From NCBI RefSeq assembly GCF_003327285.1, contig NZ_KZ848473.1, positions 186,001 through 250,000 on the forward strand: DNA of 64,000 nt, given 5' to 3'. Source of the DNA: Microbacterium sorbitolivorans. GTDB taxonomy: Bacteria > Actinomycetota > Actinomycetes > Actinomycetales > Microbacteriaceae. Shown here piece by piece: positions 37,568-48,965 of this stretch; position 1 is the first letter of the stretch, and each line of letters starts with the position of its first letter. Position numbers and translations under genes: made by a program. Under the pieces are notes generated by a model that made no database searches, was not told where the DNA came from, and saw only the letters and a program-made list of their open reading frames with translations.

Positions 37568-38926
37568 ATGACCACAGACACCATGAAGACCGGCCGGAGG
37601 CGCGCGTCGACGGCGAGCCGGGAGTCGAAGAGTGTGCTTCGCACTTACGTGCTGGATACCTCGGTTCTGCTGAGTGATCCGCGCGCGCTGTTCCGCTTTG
37701 CGGAGCACTCGGTGGTGATTCCGATCGTGGTGATCACCGAGCTCGAGGGCAAGCGGCACGACCCCGAGATCGGCTACTTTGCGCGGCAGGCGCTGCGCCA
37801 CCTCGACGATCTGCGCGTCGAACACGGCCGCCTCGACTTCGCGGTGCCGACCGATGGCGGCGGCACGATCCGCGTCGAGCTGAACAGCTCGGATCAGTCG
37901 GTGCTGCCGAGCGGCATGCGACAGGGCGACAACGACGCGCGGATCCTCGCCGTCGCCGCGAACCTCGCGGGCGACGGGCAGTGGGTCACGATCGTGTCGA
38001 AGGATGTGCCGATGCGCGTCAAGGCCGCATCTCTCGGTCTCGAGGCGGAGGAGTACCTCGCTGAGCAGGCCGTCGACTCGGGCTGGACCGGCACGGCAAA
38101 CCTCGCGATCTCGGCCGACGAGATGAGCGACCTGTACGAGACCGAGATCGGCCGCCACGACGACGTGCGCGACCTGCCCGTGAACACGGGCCTCGTGATC
38201 TCGTCCGAGCGCGGATCCGCCCTCGCCCGCATCACGGGAACGGGCGGCGAGTTCAGCCTCGTCCGCGGCGACCGCGACGTCTTCGGCCTCAACGGCCGCT
38301 CGGCGGAGCAGCGGATCGCGATCGACCTGCTCCTGGATCCGTCGATCGGGATCGTGTCGCTCGGCGGGCGCGCCGGAACCGGAAAGTCGGCGCTCGCGCT
38401 CTGCGCGGCGCTGGAGGCGGTGCTCGAGCGTCAGCAGCAGAAGAAGATCATCGTGTTCCGCCCGCTTTTCGCGGTCGGCGGCCAGGACCTCGGCTACCTG
38501 CCGGGTGACCAGGGCGACAAGATGAGCCCGTGGGGGCAGGCGGTCTTCGACACGCTCGGATCCGTCGTGTCGGACAACGTCGTCGACGAGGTGATGCAGC
38601 GCGGCCTGCTCGAGGTGCTGCCGCTCACGCACATCCGCGGTCGCTCGCTCCACGACGCGTTCGTCATCGTCGACGAGGCGCAGTCGCTTGAGCGCAACGT
38701 GCTGCTCACGGTGCTCAGCCGCATCGGCCAGAACGCGCGCGTGGTGCTGACGCACGACGTGCAGCAGCGCGATAACCTGCGCGTCGGTCGCCACGACGGC
38801 ATCGCGAGCGTTATCGAGACGCTGAAGGGGCACGAGCTGTTCGGGCACGTCACGCTCACGCGATCCGAGCGCAGCGACATCGCGGCCCTCGTCACGAGCC
38901 TGCTGGAGGAGGGCGAGCTCGGCTGA
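37568..38926 (+). CDS. PhoH2-type protein: PIN RNase domain fused to PhoH ATPase
   Basis: 452 residues from ATG at 37568 (GAAGGGA 10 nt upstream). N-terminal PIN domain ([19 protein letters not shown] with catalytic acidic residues, DNDAR) at about 20-150; C-terminal PhoH domain with Walker [11 protein letters not shown] near 275 and Walker [10 protein letters not shown] near 370. Characterised PhoH2 proteins are RNA helicase/RNases. No adjacent AT-type antitoxin is seen; the upstream 128 bases hold only a possible promoter. Confidence 0.93.
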   Translation: MTTDTMKTGRRRASTASRESKSVLRTYVLDTSVLLSDPRALFRFAEHSVVIPIVVITELEGKRHDPEIGYFARQALRHLDDLRVEHGRLDFAVPTDGGGTIRVELNSSDQSVLPSGMRQGDNDARILAVAANLAGDGQWVTIVSKDVPMRVKAASLGLEAEEYLAEQAVDSGWTGTANLAISADEMSDLYETEIGRHDDVRDLPVNTGLVISSERGSALARITGTGGEFSLVRGDRDVFGLNGRSAEQRIAIDLLLDPSIGIVSLGGRAGTGKSALALCAALEAVLERQQQKKIIVFRPLFAVGGQDLGYLPGDQGDKMSPWGQAVFDTLGSVVSDNVVDEVMQRGLLEVLPLTHIRGRSLHDAFVIVDEAQSLERNVLLTVLSRIGQNARVVLTHDVQQRDNLRVGRHDGIASVIETLKGHELFGHVTLTRSERSDIAALVTSLLEEGELG

Positions 38927-38971
38927 CAATTGCGTTCTGTGTCGATCGATGTCGCTCTGTGTCGGTCGATT

Positions 38972-39026
38972 CCTCGTCAGGTGTGCGCGGTGCTTACCGT
39001 AGATCTACACAGCACACTTGACGAGG
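38972..39026 (+). promoter_or_regulatory. metQ leader: long hairpin covering part of the ribosome site
   Basis: CCTCGTCAGGTGTGC (38972-38986) pairs with GCACACTTGACGAGG (39012-39026) over 15 bp with one G-U. The 25-base loop has a small hairpin (CGGT/ACCG) and the perfect palindrome GTAGATCTAC. The right arm includes the GAGG part of the Shine-Dalgarno, so folding should limit translation. Not a recognisable SAM riboswitch. It could equally be a DNA operator. Confidence 0.6.
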
Positions 39027-39036
39027 AGAACTCATC

Positions 39037-39930
39037 ATGGCCCGTTTCACCCGCGCTCTTGCGCCGCTCGTAATTCTTGGCGCCCTCGCTACCGCCGGCT
39101 GCGCCGGAGGCGACGACAGCGTCGCCGAGGGCACCAGCGACGACCCGATCAAGCTCGGTGTCGTTGGTGCGTCGGATCCGTACTGGGCCCTCTACGAGAC
39201 GGCCGTCGAGGATGCGGGCATCGACCTTGAGATCGTCGACTTCTCGGACTACGCGCTGCTGAACCCGGCGCTGAGCGACGGTGAGCTCGACATCAACCAG
39301 TTCCAGCACATCCAGTACCTCGCCGACTACAACGTGCACAACGACGATGACCTGCAGCCGATCGGCGCGACCGCGATCTACCCGCTGGGCCTCTACTCGA
39401 CGCAGTACGACTCGGTCGACGCCATCCCGGACGGCGCCACCGTCGTCGTGCCGAACGACACCGTGAACCAGGCGCGCGGCCTGCTCGTGCTGCAGAGCGC
39501 CGGCCTCATCTCGCTGAAGGACGGCGGAAACGCCACCTCGACGCTGCAGGACATCGAGGACGGCTCGCGCGTCGAGGTCCAGGCGCTTCAGGCCGACCTG
39601 ACCGTGACCTCGCTCAGCGATGCCGCCGCCGCGATCGTCAACAACGACTTCCTCGACTCGGCCGGACTCGAGGGCGGCGACGCGCTCTTCGCCGACGACC
39701 CGAGCGACCCCAGCGCGCTTCCCTACGTCAACGTCTTCGCCGTCCGCAGCGCCGATGTTGACAACGAGACGCTGAACCAGCTCGTCGACATCTACCAGTC
39801 GACGCAGGACGTTCTCGACGCCGTGCAGGAGCAGTCGGGCGGCACCGCGGTGTTCTCGACGACGCCGCGCGAAGACCTGCAGGCTTCGCTTGAAGAGACC
39901 GAGAAGGCAATCTCCGAGCTCGACAAGTAA
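39037..39930 (+). CDS. metQ: MetQ, methionine ABC transporter substrate-binding lipoprotein
   Basis: 297 residues. Lipoprotein signal with ATAGC lipobox (C22). NlpA-type fold: KLGVVGASDPYWALYETAVEDAG, LSDGELDINQFQH, IYPLGLYS, VVVPNDTVNQARGL. Binds D/L-methionine outside the membrane and feeds MetI/MetN. GAGGAG before the ATG is within the leader hairpin. Followed by an intercistronic hairpin before metN. Confidence 0.93.
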   Translation: MARFTRALAPLVILGALATAGCAGGDDSVAEGTSDDPIKLGVVGASDPYWALYETAVEDAGIDLEIVDFSDYALLNPALSDGELDINQFQHIQYLADYNVHNDDDLQPIGATAIYPLGLYSTQYDSVDAIPDGATVVVPNDTVNQARGLLVLQSAGLISLKDGGNATSTLQDIEDGSRVEVQALQADLTVTSLSDAAAAIVNNDFLDSAGLEGGDALFADDPSDPSALPYVNVFAVRSADVDNETLNQLVDIYQSTQDVLDAVQEQSGGTAVFSTTPREDLQASLEETEKAISELDK

Positions 39931-39938
39931 TCTAGTAT

Positions 39939-39971
39939 CGTGCGCGGACCGATGGTGTCGGTCCGCGCACG
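39939..39971 (+). promoter_or_regulatory. Intercistronic hairpin between metQ and metN
   Basis: CGTGCGCGGACC pairs perfectly with GGTCCGCGCACG (9-base loop), with no T run. Such stems often stabilise the upstream mRNA and raise binding-protein output over ATPase and permease. Confidence 0.65.
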
Positions 39972-40005
39972 ACGCGTTTATGCACGACAAATCACCCAGG
40001 ATCGC

Positions 40006-41034
40006 ATGGCCTACATCGACATCTCCAACGTCTCGAAGACGTATCCCCCTCAGAACCGCCGCGGCAGCTCCGTCACGGCGGTCGACGACGTCTCGCTCGG
40101 CATCGAGCGCGGAGACATCTTTGGGGTGATCGGCTATTCGGGAGCGGGTAAGTCGACGCTTGTGCGTCTCATCAACGGCCTCGAGCCGGTGACGAGCGGC
40201 TCGATCTTCATCGACGGCGTCGACGTCGCGCGCCTCTCGGGCCGTGAGCTGCGCGAAACGCGCCGGCGGATCGGGATGATCTTTCAGCGGTTCAACCTCC
40301 TGCGTTCGCGCACCATCCGCGGCAACGTCGCCTATCCGCTCGAGGTCGCGGGGCTCTCGCGCGCGGAACGCGACGCGCGCACCGACGAGCTCCTCGCGTT
40401 CGTGGGTCTGGCCGACAAGGCCGACGCGTATCCGGAGCAGCTCTCGGGTGGCCAGCAGCAGCGCGTGGGAATCGCGCGTGCGCTCGCGGCGCACCCCGAC
40501 ATCCTCCTCGCCGACGAGGCGACGAGCGCGCTGGATCCGGAGACGACCGACGAGGTTCTGGACCTGCTCGCGCGCGTGAATCGCGAGCTGGGAGTGACGA
40601 TCGTCGTCATCACCCATGAGATGGACGTCATCGCGCGAATCGCGAATCGCGTGGCGGTCATGGAGAAGGGCCGGGTCGTCGAGCACGGCGAGACCTACGA
40701 CGTCTTCACGCGCCCGAAGACCCAGACGGCGCGCAAGTTTGTCGGCACGGTCGTGCGGGCGCTGCCCGAGGGCGACGCGCTCACGGCGCTGCGCGCGAAG
40801 CACGACGGGCGGCTGTTCACGATCTCCTTCACCGACGAGGGAGTGTCAGAGGCCCGCGTGTTCGGAGCGCTGGCCCGTGCCGGCATCGACTTCAATCTCG
40901 TTCACGGTGGCGTCGACGACATTCAGGGCCGGGTATACGGCCTGCTGACGATTGCCGTGCGCGGCGACGCGGCGGCCGTGCGCGAGGCGATGGCCGGAAT
41001 CGGGCCAGCCGTGACGATCGCGGAGGTCGCGTGA
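40006..41034 (+). CDS. metN: MetN, methionine importer ATPase
   Basis: 342 residues; start ATG at 40006 after CCAGGA (5 nt). ABC motifs: GYSGAGKST Walker A, LSGGQQQR signature, LLADEATSALD Walker B, and THE switch His. The C-terminal 75 residues form the NIL regulatory domain, which lets internal methionine inhibit transport. Overlaps metI by one base. Confidence 0.95.
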   Translation: MAYIDISNVSKTYPPQNRRGSSVTAVDDVSLGIERGDIFGVIGYSGAGKSTLVRLINGLEPVTSGSIFIDGVDVARLSGRELRETRRRIGMIFQRFNLLRSRTIRGNVAYPLEVAGLSRAERDARTDELLAFVGLADKADAYPEQLSGGQQQRVGIARALAAHPDILLADEATSALDPETTDEVLDLLARVNRELGVTIVVITHEMDVIARIANRVAVMEKGRVVEHGETYDVFTRPKTQTARKFVGTVVRALPEGDALTALRAKHDGRLFTISFTDEGVSEARVFGALARAGIDFNLVHGGVDDIQGRVYGLLTIAVRGDAAAVREAMAGIGPAVTIAEVA

Positions 41035-41702
41035 TGGATCTGCTCAACGACATTCTCGATAAGGCACCCCTGCTGCTGCAGGAGACTGGCACGACACTCT
41101 GGCTCGTCGCGGGCGGCCTGCTCTTCGGCGGTCTCGCCGGCCTCATCATCGGCACCGCGATCACGGTGACGCGGCGCGGCGCGATCCTCGAACAGCCGAT
41201 CGTGTTCTGGATCCTCAACATCCTGGTGAATACGTTCCGCCCGGTGCCGTTCATCATCCTGCTGGTCGCGCTCCAGCCGCTCGCGCGAATCATCATCGGC
41301 AAGGGCATCGGCAACGAGATGATCATCTTCTCGGTGTCGATCGCCGCGACCTTCGGCATCGCGCGCATCGTCGAGCAGAATCTCGTGACGGTGGATCCCG
41401 GCGTCATCGAGGCCGCTCGCGCCATGGGAGCGGGACCCTGGCGCATCATCCGCACCGTGATCCTGCCCGAGGGGCTCGGCCCGCTGATCCTGGGCTACAC
41501 GTTCGCGACGGTCGCGATCATCGACATGACCGCGGTCGCGGGCATCGCCGGTGGCGACGGCCTCGGTAACTACGCCCTCACGTACGGCTTCCGCCAGTTC
41601 GACAACGTCGCCATGTTCAGCGCGCTCGTCGTGATCATCATCATCACGCAGGTCGTTCAGGCGCTCGGTAACTGGCTGGCACGCCTCGTGCTTCGCCGCT
41701 AA
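41034..41702 (+). CDS. metI: MetI, methionine importer permease
   Basis: 222 residues, five membrane helices, with the EAA-loop motif EAARAMGAGPWRIIRTVILPEGLGP that couples to MetN (position about 128-150). ATG at 41034 overlaps the metN stop; GGAGG lies 7 nt upstream. A GTG one codon earlier is possible. Confidence 0.95.
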   Translation: MDLLNDILDKAPLLLQETGTTLWLVAGGLLFGGLAGLIIGTAITVTRRGAILEQPIVFWILNILVNTFRPVPFIILLVALQPLARIIIGKGIGNEMIIFSVSIAATFGIARIVEQNLVTVDPGVIEAARAMGAGPWRIIRTVILPEGLGPLILGYTFATVAIIDMTAVAGIAGGDGLGNYALTYGFRQFDNVAMFSALVVIIIITQVVQALGNWLARLVLRR

Positions 41703-41713
41703 TCGGATACGCG

Positions 41714-41751
41714 AAAGGGCGGGCCAGGATGTGGATCCTGGCCCGCCCTTT
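41714..41751. terminator. Bidirectional terminator between metI and fumC
   Basis: AAAGGGCGGGCCAGGA pairs with TCCTGGCCCGCCCTTT around TGTGGA, between two convergent genes. Confidence 0.88.
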
Positions 41752-41762
41752 GTGCATCGTGC

Positions 41763-43151
41763 TTAGCCCGCGTGGGTCATGCTGAGCAGGTCGAGCTTCT
41801 CGTCGAGCTGCTCGATCGTGAGCTCGCCGCGCTCGACGTAGCCGAGGTCGATGACGGCCTCGCGCACCGTGATGCCCTTGGCGACCGAGTGCTTCGCGAT
41901 CTTCGCGGCGGCCTCGTAGCCGATGAGCTTGTTCAGCGGCGTGACGATCGACGGGCTCATGCCGGCGAGGGCTGTGACGCGCTCGACGTTGGCCTTGAGG
42001 CCGTCGACGGCCTTGTCGGCCAGCACGCGCGACGCGTTTGCGAGGAGGCGGATCGACTCGAGCAACGCGGTGCCCATAACCGGGATTGCGACGTTGAGCT
42101 CAAAGGCGCCCGAGGCACCGGCCCAGGCGACGGTGGCGTCGTTACCGATGACGCGCGCGCACACCATGAGGGTTGCCTCGGGGAGCACGGGGTTGACCTT
42201 GCCGGGCATGATCGACGAGCCGGGCTGGAGGTCGGGGATGTGTATCTCGCCGAGGCCCGTGTTGGGGCCCGAGCCCATCCAGCGCAGGTCGTTGTTGATC
42301 TTCGTCAGCGAGACGGCGATCGTGCGCAGGGCGCCCGACGCCTCGACGAGACCGTCGCGGTTCGCCTGGGCCTCGAAGTGGTCGACGGCCTCGGTTAGCG
42401 GCAGACCCGTCTCGGCGACGAGGTTCGCGATGACCTTCTGCGGGAAGCCCTTGGGGGTGTTGATGCCCGTACCGACGGCCGTGCCTCCCTGGGGAACCTC
42501 GGCGACGCGGGGGAGGGCCGCCTCGACGCGCTCGATGCCGAGACGCATCTGGCGGGCGTAGCCGCCGAACTCCTGGCCAAGCGTCACGGGCGTCGCGTCC
42601 ATGAGGTGGGTGCGGCCCGACTTGACGACCGACTTCCACTCTTCGGCCTTGCGCTCGAACGACTTCGCGAGGTGGTCGAGGGCGGGGACGAGGTCGGTGA
42701 TGAGCGCCTCGGTCACGGCAACGTGAACCGACGTCGGGAACACGTCGTTCGACGACTGCGACGCGTTGACGTGGTCATTCGGGTGCACCTCGCTACCGAG
42801 CTTCTCGGTCGCGAGGGTCGATAGGACCTCGTTCATGTTCATGTTCGAGCTCGTGCCCGAACCCGTCTGGTAGGTGTCGACCGGGAACTGGGCGTCGTAC
42901 TCGCCCGTCACGACCTGGTCGGCGGCCCAGGCGATCGCGTCGGCGATGTCGCCGTCGAGCGTGCCGAGATCCTTGTTCGCGAGGGCGGCAGCCTTCTTGA
43001 TGCGGGCGAGCGCGGCGATGTGGCGCGACTCGAGGCCCTTGCCGGAAATGGGGAAGTTCTCGACGGCGCGCTGGGTCTGCGCACGGTAAAGCGCGTCAAC
43101 GGGGACGCGCACCTCACCCATGGTGTCGTGCTCGATACGGTATTCGGTCAC
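41763..43151 (-). CDS. fumC: Class II fumarase
   Basis: 462 residues; reversible hydration of fumarate in the TCA cycle. Superfamily signature [12 protein letters not shown], substrate motifs [12 protein letters not shown] and [14 protein letters not shown], and [12 protein letters not shown]; this favours fumarase over aspartase (which would carry a different C-terminus). GTG start overlaps the stop of the carbonic anhydrase gene by four bases, so the two are coupled. Confidence 0.95.
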   Translation of the reverse strand: MTEYRIEHDTMGEVRVPVDALYRAQTQRAVENFPISGKGLESRHIAALARIKKAAALANKDLGTLDGDIADAIAWAADQVVTGEYDAQFPVDTYQTGSGTSSNMNMNEVLSTLATEKLGSEVHPNDHVNASQSSNDVFPTSVHVAVTEALITDLVPALDHLAKSFERKAEEWKSVVKSGRTHLMDATPVTLGQEFGGYARQMRLGIERVEAALPRVAEVPQGGTAVGTGINTPKGFPQKVIANLVAETGLPLTEAVDHFEAQANRDGLVEASGALRTIAVSLTKINNDLRWMGSGPNTGLGEIHIPDLQPGSSIMPGKVNPVLPEATLMVCARVIGNDATVAWAGASGAFELNVAIPVMGTALLESIRLLANASRVLADKAVDGLKANVERVTALAGMSPSIVTPLNKLIGYEAAAKIAKHSVAKGITVREAVIDLGYVERGELTIEQLDEKLDLLSMTHAG

Positions 43152-43843
43152 TTCAGCGCTCCTTCATCGTGGGCGGTGGGTGTGGTTTCGGTCACGGTGT
43201 CGTCCGCGATTCCGAGCATGACGTCAGGGACAGCGGTGCCCTCGGCGAGACGGTAGTTTGCTCCCACGATGCCCAATGTGCCGTTCTCGACACCGGCCTT
43301 GATCATGTCGGAAGAGTGCATGAGCGCTTTGATCGTGTCGCGCAGGTGTTCCTGGCCGACGCGCCATGCATCGAGGGGCTCTCCGGTGCGGCCCGCCGCG
43401 ATCTGCTCCTGGCGCACGCGGCGCGCGGCAGGAACGATCGGAGAGACCTGGCGCCATATTGACGGCGCGATGACGGGAGCGTCGGGCTCGAGGCTCTGGA
43501 TCGCTGCCGCGACGGCGCCGCACGAGTCGTGGCCGAGCACGACGATGAGGGGGACGTCGAGGATATCGACCGCGTACTCGATGGTGCCCATGATGGACTC
43601 GCCGGTCACCTGGCCCGCGTTGCGAACGACGAACAGGTCGCCGAGGCCGAGGTCGAAGATGATCTCAGCAGCCAGGCGCGAGTCACTGCACCCGAAAAGC
43701 ACGGCCAGTGGCTTCTGGCCCTCGGCGAGGTCCTCGCGGCGGGCGACGTCCTGGTGGGGGTGTGCGGGTGCGCCGGCGACGAATCGTCGGTTACCGTCCT
43801 GCATCCGTTGCCAGGCCTGCGTAGGGGTAAGACGGTCACTCAT
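43148..43843 (-). CDS. Beta-class carbonic anhydrase
   Basis: 231 residues from ATG at 43843, with GGAAGGGG just upstream. Zinc and catalytic residues in [11 protein letters not shown] (Cys, Asp, Arg) and [12 protein letters not shown] (His, Cys). Interconverts CO2 and bicarbonate. Overlaps both neighbours (8 bases with the DUF4245 gene, 4 with fumC), so it belongs to the xseA-xseB-DUF4245-CA-fumC minus-strand run. Confidence 0.94.
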   Translation of the reverse strand: MSDRLTPTQAWQRMQDGNRRFVAGAPAHPHQDVARREDLAEGQKPLAVLFGCSDSRLAAEIIFDLGLGDLFVVRNAGQVTGESIMGTIEYAVDILDVPLIVVLGHDSCGAVAAAIQSLEPDAPVIAPSIWRQVSPIVPAARRVRQEQIAAGRTGEPLDAWRVGQEHLRDTIKALMHSSDMIKAGVENGTLGIVGANYRLAEGTAVPDVMLGIADDTVTETTPTAHDEGALK

Positions 43844-44501
43844 GTGTGGCCCCTTCCTGCTGCAAAGCAGCAATATCGTCAGCGACATGCTCGGCGAGCT
43901 GCGCCGTGATCTCCGCCGAAGCGGAGCCGTAGAGGAGAACGAAGTCGGTGCCGGCCTGCACACCGAGCGCGTACGAGATGTTGCTCGTCGACGACGGATC
44001 CTTCACGACGTATTCCGTGAATTCGACGCCGTCGATCGTGACGGTGCCCGTCGGCTGGGTGCCGCGGAGCGCCTGAGCGGCCCACACCTCGTCGGCGTCG
44101 AACGCCTGAGCGAAGCGGATGTACGCGTGGCCGGCGTCGGGGATCGAGTTGTAGTTGATCGTCCACACCGACGGCGAGCCGGGCTCGATCTCGGCGATGT
44201 TCATCGTCCACCCCTCCGGGGCGTCGGGCGTGACGACGGTGCGCTCGTACTGGTCGGCGACCTGAGAGGCGATCTCTGCCACGTCGGGCTGGGGCGCGTT
44301 GTCGACCTCGCCGCGAGGGACGATGAAGTAAACGACCGCGACGATCGCCAGGCTCACGACAAGCGCGAAGATGAGGTTCTTGAAGCTCTGGCTCTGCCGG
44401 TAGTTGCGCGAATTCTCGGCCTTGCGGGCCGCGGTCTCCTCGGGTGTCTCGGGGCGGCCGAGGTGCGCGGCGATGCGCGGTTCTGCGTTGCGGCGCGCCA
44501 T
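43836..44501 (-). CDS. DUF4245 membrane-anchored protein
   Basis: 221 residues from ATG at 44501, one base into the xseB stop. N-terminal cytoplasmic 45 residues, one membrane helix (about 47-65), then an extracytoplasmic domain with PEGWTMN and a TPTGTVTIDGVEF-type beta region. DUF4245 is an actinobacterial family next to xseB/fumarase genes with no known function. Confidence 0.85.
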   Translation of the reverse strand: MARRNAEPRIAAHLGRPETPEETAARKAENSRNYRQSQSFKNLIFALVVSLAIVAVVYFIVPRGEVDNAPQPDVAEIASQVADQYERTVVTPDAPEGWTMNIAEIEPGSPSVWTINYNSIPDAGHAYIRFAQAFDADEVWAAQALRGTQPTGTVTIDGVEFTEYVVKDPSSTSNISYALGVQAGTDFVLLYGSASAEITAQLAEHVADDIAALQQEGATHE

Positions 44502-44734
44502 TAGTTGTCGCCCTCCGCTGCCTTGTCGGACGCGGCCTTGGCCTCGTCGAGGCGGCGCTTCGCGCCGAGCAGCCACTCCTCGCAGCGGGCGGCGAGTGCC
44601 TCGCCTCGTTCCCACAGCGCGAGAGACTGTTCGAGGGACGACGCCCCCTGCTCGAGTTCGGAAACAACGCGGACGAGTTCGTCGCGGGCTTGCTCGAACG
44701 AGAGCTCCTGGATGTCGGGGAGAGAAGCAGTCAT
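44501..44734 (-). CDS. xseB: XseB, exodeoxyribonuclease VII small subunit
   Basis: 77 residues, all-helical: LSFEQARDELVRVVSELEQG and LEQSLALWERGEALAARC match the family. Forms the ExoVII complex with XseA encoded 10 bases upstream. The stop overlaps the next ATG. Confidence 0.95.
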   Translation of the reverse strand: MTASLPDIQELSFEQARDELVRVVSELEQGASSLEQSLALWERGEALAARCEEWLLGAKRRLDEAKAASDKAAEGDN

Positions 44735-44744
44735 CGTTTCTATC

Positions 44745-46037
44745 CTACTTCCGCGAAGGGGCCGCCGCGGACGCGGTGCTGCCGTGCGAGGTCGCCGCGA
44801 TGGCGCCCTCGTCGAGGGTGATGGTGAGGGCCGCGCCGTCGGGCGCCGACGCGGAGTCGCGCACGATGGATCCGTCGGCGAGCTGCGCGATCGCGTACCC
44901 GCGGGCGAGCGTCGACGCGGGCGAGAGCGCGCGCAGCGACGCGCGGAGCTCGCCCGTGCGGCGCTCGGCGCGATCGATTCCGCGGGCCATGAGGTCGCGG
45001 CCGCGGGACAGCGAGAGGAAGACCTCCTGCTGCCGCGAGCGGATCATCGAGTCGGGGTCGCGAAGCGAGGGGCGCGAGCGGATCTGCTCGACCTGCTGGA
45101 TGCCGTGGGAGATCTGCTGTTGCAGGCGCGTCGTGAGCCGCGCGCGGAGCTGCCCGACGAGCGCCCGCTGCTCGCCCACGTCGGGCACGACGCGTTTCGC
45201 CGCGTCGGTCGGGGTGGAGGCGCGGAGGTCGGCGACCTCGTCGAGCAGGGGGCGGTCGTTCTCGTGGCCGATCGCACTGACGACCGGGGTCGTCGCCGCC
45301 GCGACGGCGCGGACGAGCTTCTCATCGCTGAAGCCGAGGAGCGTCTGCGGGTCGCCGCCGCCGCGAGCGATGATGATGACGTCGACCTCGGGGTCGGCGT
45401 CGAGCTGCTCGAGCGCCGCGAGGATCTCGGGGACGCTGCGATCGCCCTGCACCGTCGCGTGGATCGTGTGGAACTCGACCTGCGGCCAGCGCAACTGCGA
45501 GTTGCGGAGCACGTCTTTCTCGGCGTCGGAGCCCGCGCCTGTGATGAGACCGATGCGCGAGGGGAGGAACGGCAACGCCTTCTTCCGCGAGGCCGCGAAC
45601 AGCCCCTCCTTCTGGAGCTGGCGGCGGAGCTTCTCGAGCCGCTCGAGCTGCGTGCCGAGCCCCACGTGTTTCATCGACGCGACCTGGAACGAGAACGAGC
45701 CGCGCTTGACGAAGTAGTCGGCCTTGAGGCACGCGATCACGTGGTCGCCGACGTGGAAGTCGTCGGTGAACTGCGCCACCACGTTCGACCAGACCTGCAG
45801 GTTGACCTGCGCGTCGGAGGTGAGGTCTTTCATTCCGCCGAAGACGTTGCGGCCGCGCACGTTCCACTGCGTGATCTCGCCCTCGACCCACACCGAGCCC
45901 CAGCGATCGATCGACGACTTGATCGTCTGGTTGAGGCGCGCCACCGACGTCGGCTGGTCGGGGCCGGAGTCGCGCGGCGAGACCTGATCGCTCGTCGGAG
46001 CCGCATCTGGGCCGGGAGAGGGCTGGAAGGTAGTCAC
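44745..46037 (-). CDS. xseA: XseA, exodeoxyribonuclease VII large subunit
   Basis: 430 residues. N-terminal OB fold ([14 protein letters not shown], about 45-130), catalytic domain with [28 protein letters not shown] and [17 protein letters not shown], then the coiled-coil region and a C-terminal RGYAI motif. GTG start. Divergent from ispH across 52 bases. Confidence 0.95.
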   Translation of the reverse strand: MTTFQPSPGPDAAPTSDQVSPRDSGPDQPTSVARLNQTIKSSIDRWGSVWVEGEITQWNVRGRNVFGGMKDLTSDAQVNLQVWSNVVAQFTDDFHVGDHVIACLKADYFVKRGSFSFQVASMKHVGLGTQLERLEKLRRQLQKEGLFAASRKKALPFLPSRIGLITGAGSDAEKDVLRNSQLRWPQVEFHTIHATVQGDRSVPEILAALEQLDADPEVDVIIIARGGGDPQTLLGFSDEKLVRAVAAATTPVVSAIGHENDRPLLDEVADLRASTPTDAAKRVVPDVGEQRALVGQLRARLTTRLQQQISHGIQQVEQIRSRPSLRDPDSMIRSRQQEVFLSLSRGRDLMARGIDRAERRTGELRASLRALSPASTLARGYAIAQLADGSIVRDSASAPDGAALTITLDEGAIAATSHGSTASAAAPSRK

Positions 46038-46089
46038 ACATCTAGGCTATTGCGGGCGTCTGACAAAGGAAGACACGTACCCTGGAGTC

Positions 46090-47130
46090 ATGAGCCAGAC
46101 CGCCGTAGCACTTCCGATCCCTCGCGTCCCCAGCCGGCGCGAGCGCCTCCAGGATATTCCCGTCGACGGTGACAAGCGGATCCTTCTTGCCGCGCCCCGC
46201 GGTTACTGCGCGGGAGTCGACCGGGCCGTGATCACCGTGGAGAAGGCTCTGCAGCGATACGGCGCACCCGTTTACGTGCGCAAGCAGATCGTGCACAACA
46301 TCCACGTCGTGCGCGAGCTCGAGCAGCAGGGCGCGATCTTCGTGGAGGAGGTCGACGAGGTCCCTGAGGGATCCCACGTCGTCTTCAGCGCGCACGGCGT
46401 CTCGCCCATGGTGGTCGACGCGGCCGAGGAGCGCGGCCTGCAGGCCATCGATGCCACGTGCCCGCTCGTGACGAAGGTGCACCGCGAGGCCAAGCGCTTC
46501 GCGCGCGATGACTTCCACATCCTCCTCGTCGGCCACGAGGGCCACGAAGAGGTTGAGGGCACGGCCGGCGAGGCCCCCGACAACGTGACCATCGTCAACA
46601 ACCCGGCCGAGGCCGACACGATCGAAGTCGAGGATCCGTCGAAGCTCGTCTGGCTCTCGCAGACGACCCTCTCGGTCGACGAGACGATGGAGACGGTGAA
46701 CCGCCTGCGCGCGCGCTTCCCCGAACTGCAGGATCCGCCGTCGGACGACATCTGCTACGCGACCCAGAACCGCCAGGTTGCGATCAAGAAGGTCGCCGAG
46801 GGCGCCGATCTCGTGATCGTCGTCGGATCCGCGAACTCGTCGAACAGCGTGCGCCTCGTCGAGGTCGCGCTGCAGTACGGCGCGAAGGCCGCGTACCGCA
46901 TCGACTACCCGGACGAGGTGCGGCAGGAGTGGCTCGAGGGCGTCAAGACCATCGGCATCACGAGCGGCGCGAGCGTGCCCGACGTGCTCGTGCAGGAGCT
47001 CATGCGCGAGCTTGCACACGCGGGCTACGGCGACGTCGAAGAGGTGCGCACCGCCGAGGAAGACCTGATCTTCTCGCTGCCCAAGGAGCTGCGCGACGGC
47101 CCGCGCGGCGGACGCCGGAGCCAGGAATGA
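46090..47130 (+). CDS. ispH: IspH (LytB), HMBPP reductase
   Basis: 346 residues; last step of the MEP isoprenoid pathway, [4Fe-4S] enzyme. The three cluster cysteines are in [20 protein letters not shown] and [11 protein letters not shown]. Catalytic Glu in VELVG-equivalent region and [10 protein letters not shown] near 255. Supplies precursors for the uppS product. TACCCT 6 nt before ATG, with GGAG between them. Overlaps the next gene by 4 bases. Confidence 0.97.
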   Translation: MSQTAVALPIPRVPSRRERLQDIPVDGDKRILLAAPRGYCAGVDRAVITVEKALQRYGAPVYVRKQIVHNIHVVRELEQQGAIFVEEVDEVPEGSHVVFSAHGVSPMVVDAAEERGLQAIDATCPLVTKVHREAKRFARDDFHILLVGHEGHEEVEGTAGEAPDNVTIVNNPAEADTIEVEDPSKLVWLSQTTLSVDETMETVNRLRARFPELQDPPSDDICYATQNRQVAIKKVAEGADLVIVVGSANSSNSVRLVEVALQYGAKAAYRIDYPDEVRQEWLEGVKTIGITSGASVPDVLVQELMRELAHAGYGDVEEVRTAEEDLIFSLPKELRDGPRGGRRSQE

Positions 47131-47681
47131 GCGACGAGCGCCCGCGCCCGCAGTTCGGCGCGTATTCGAGCCCCGAAGAGCAGCGCGCTCGCAGCGGACA
47201 GGACGTCCCGAAGCGGGTTTTGGATCCGGCGCTCGTGCCGCGCGACATGCCGCCGGAGGACGCCGCGGCGCCCAAGCGACCCGGCCAGTATGAGCAGGTC
47301 AGCCAGGCGACCGTCGTCGATCGCGTGATCACCGTCGCGCTCATGGCGTTTGGGCTGTACTCGGTGCTCGGGGCGCTGCGGTCGTACACGGATCCGTACG
47401 CGCTGCTCGACGCGATCGGGATGAGCGACGTCGAGCTGACCGATCCCGCGGGCCTTCGCGTCGCGGGGATCGTCTCGATCGTCGTGATGCTGATCGGCTG
47501 GGGCGGCACGGTGTGGATTCTGTGGCGGCGGCACGCGCGCCGCAAGACGATGTGGTGGATCGCCGTGATCGCGGGCATCGTGTTCACGATCGTCGGGGCC
47601 CTGATCGTCGCGGTGCCGTTCGCGATGGATCCGGCGGTGCTGCAGAAGTTCGCGGAGCTGCAGGGCATCGAGCTGCCGTAA
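47127..47681 (+). CDS. Membrane protein of Microbacteriaceae type (DUF6264-like)
   Basis: 184 residues. About 60 residues of charged N-terminus ([19 protein letters not shown]), then four hydrophobic segments between 66 and 165. The N-terminal pattern matches what I recall of DUF6264, unconfirmed. ATGA overlap with ispH shows coupling. Function unknown. Confidence 0.7.
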   Translation: MSDERPRPQFGAYSSPEEQRARSGQDVPKRVLDPALVPRDMPPEDAAAPKRPGQYEQVSQATVVDRVITVALMAFGLYSVLGALRSYTDPYALLDAIGMSDVELTDPAGLRVAGIVSIVVMLIGWGGTVWILWRRHARRKTMWWIAVIAGIVFTIVGALIVAVPFAMDPAVLQKFAELQGIELP

Positions 47682-47689
47682 CCGCACAC

Positions 47690-47731
47690 GAAGATCGCCC
47701 CCGTTCCTTTCGGAGCGGGGGCGATCGTCGT
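47690..47731. terminator. Bidirectional terminator between DUF6264-like gene and fba
   Basis: GATCGCCCCCGTTCC and GGAGCGGGGGCGATC form a near-perfect stem; the closing sequence is CGAAGA/TCGTCG with few T, so termination strength is uncertain. Confidence 0.65.
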
Positions 47732-47742
47732 CTGTCAGCGAA

Positions 47743-48774
<1,032 letters not shown>

Positions 48775-48965
48775 TGTGCGTCTCCTTACGGATAGCGGTG
48801 TTGGGGTTCCAGCCTATTGTCTGCATGCCGCAGGAGGAATTCGAGACGGAGTCCGGGCGGGTGAAACGTCTCATTTATCTAAAATGTTAAAAACCGTAAA
48901 TCCTTCGTTCTTGATGTTCGTTAAATGTGCGTTTCTTGCGTAGCGTTCTGAGTACTGTCGGAGTC
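48775..48965. promoter_or_regulatory. fba/glpX divergent promoter region
   Basis: 191-base gap, locally AT-rich (48876-48935, with TTTATCTAAAATGTTAAA), unlike its surroundings. Probably holds both promoters. No clear operator palindrome was found. Confidence 0.5.

Noticed and set aside
38927..39036. SAM riboswitch upstream of metQ
   Set aside because: No SAM-I, SAM-II or SAM-IV conserved core is recognisable; only a single long hairpin is seen.
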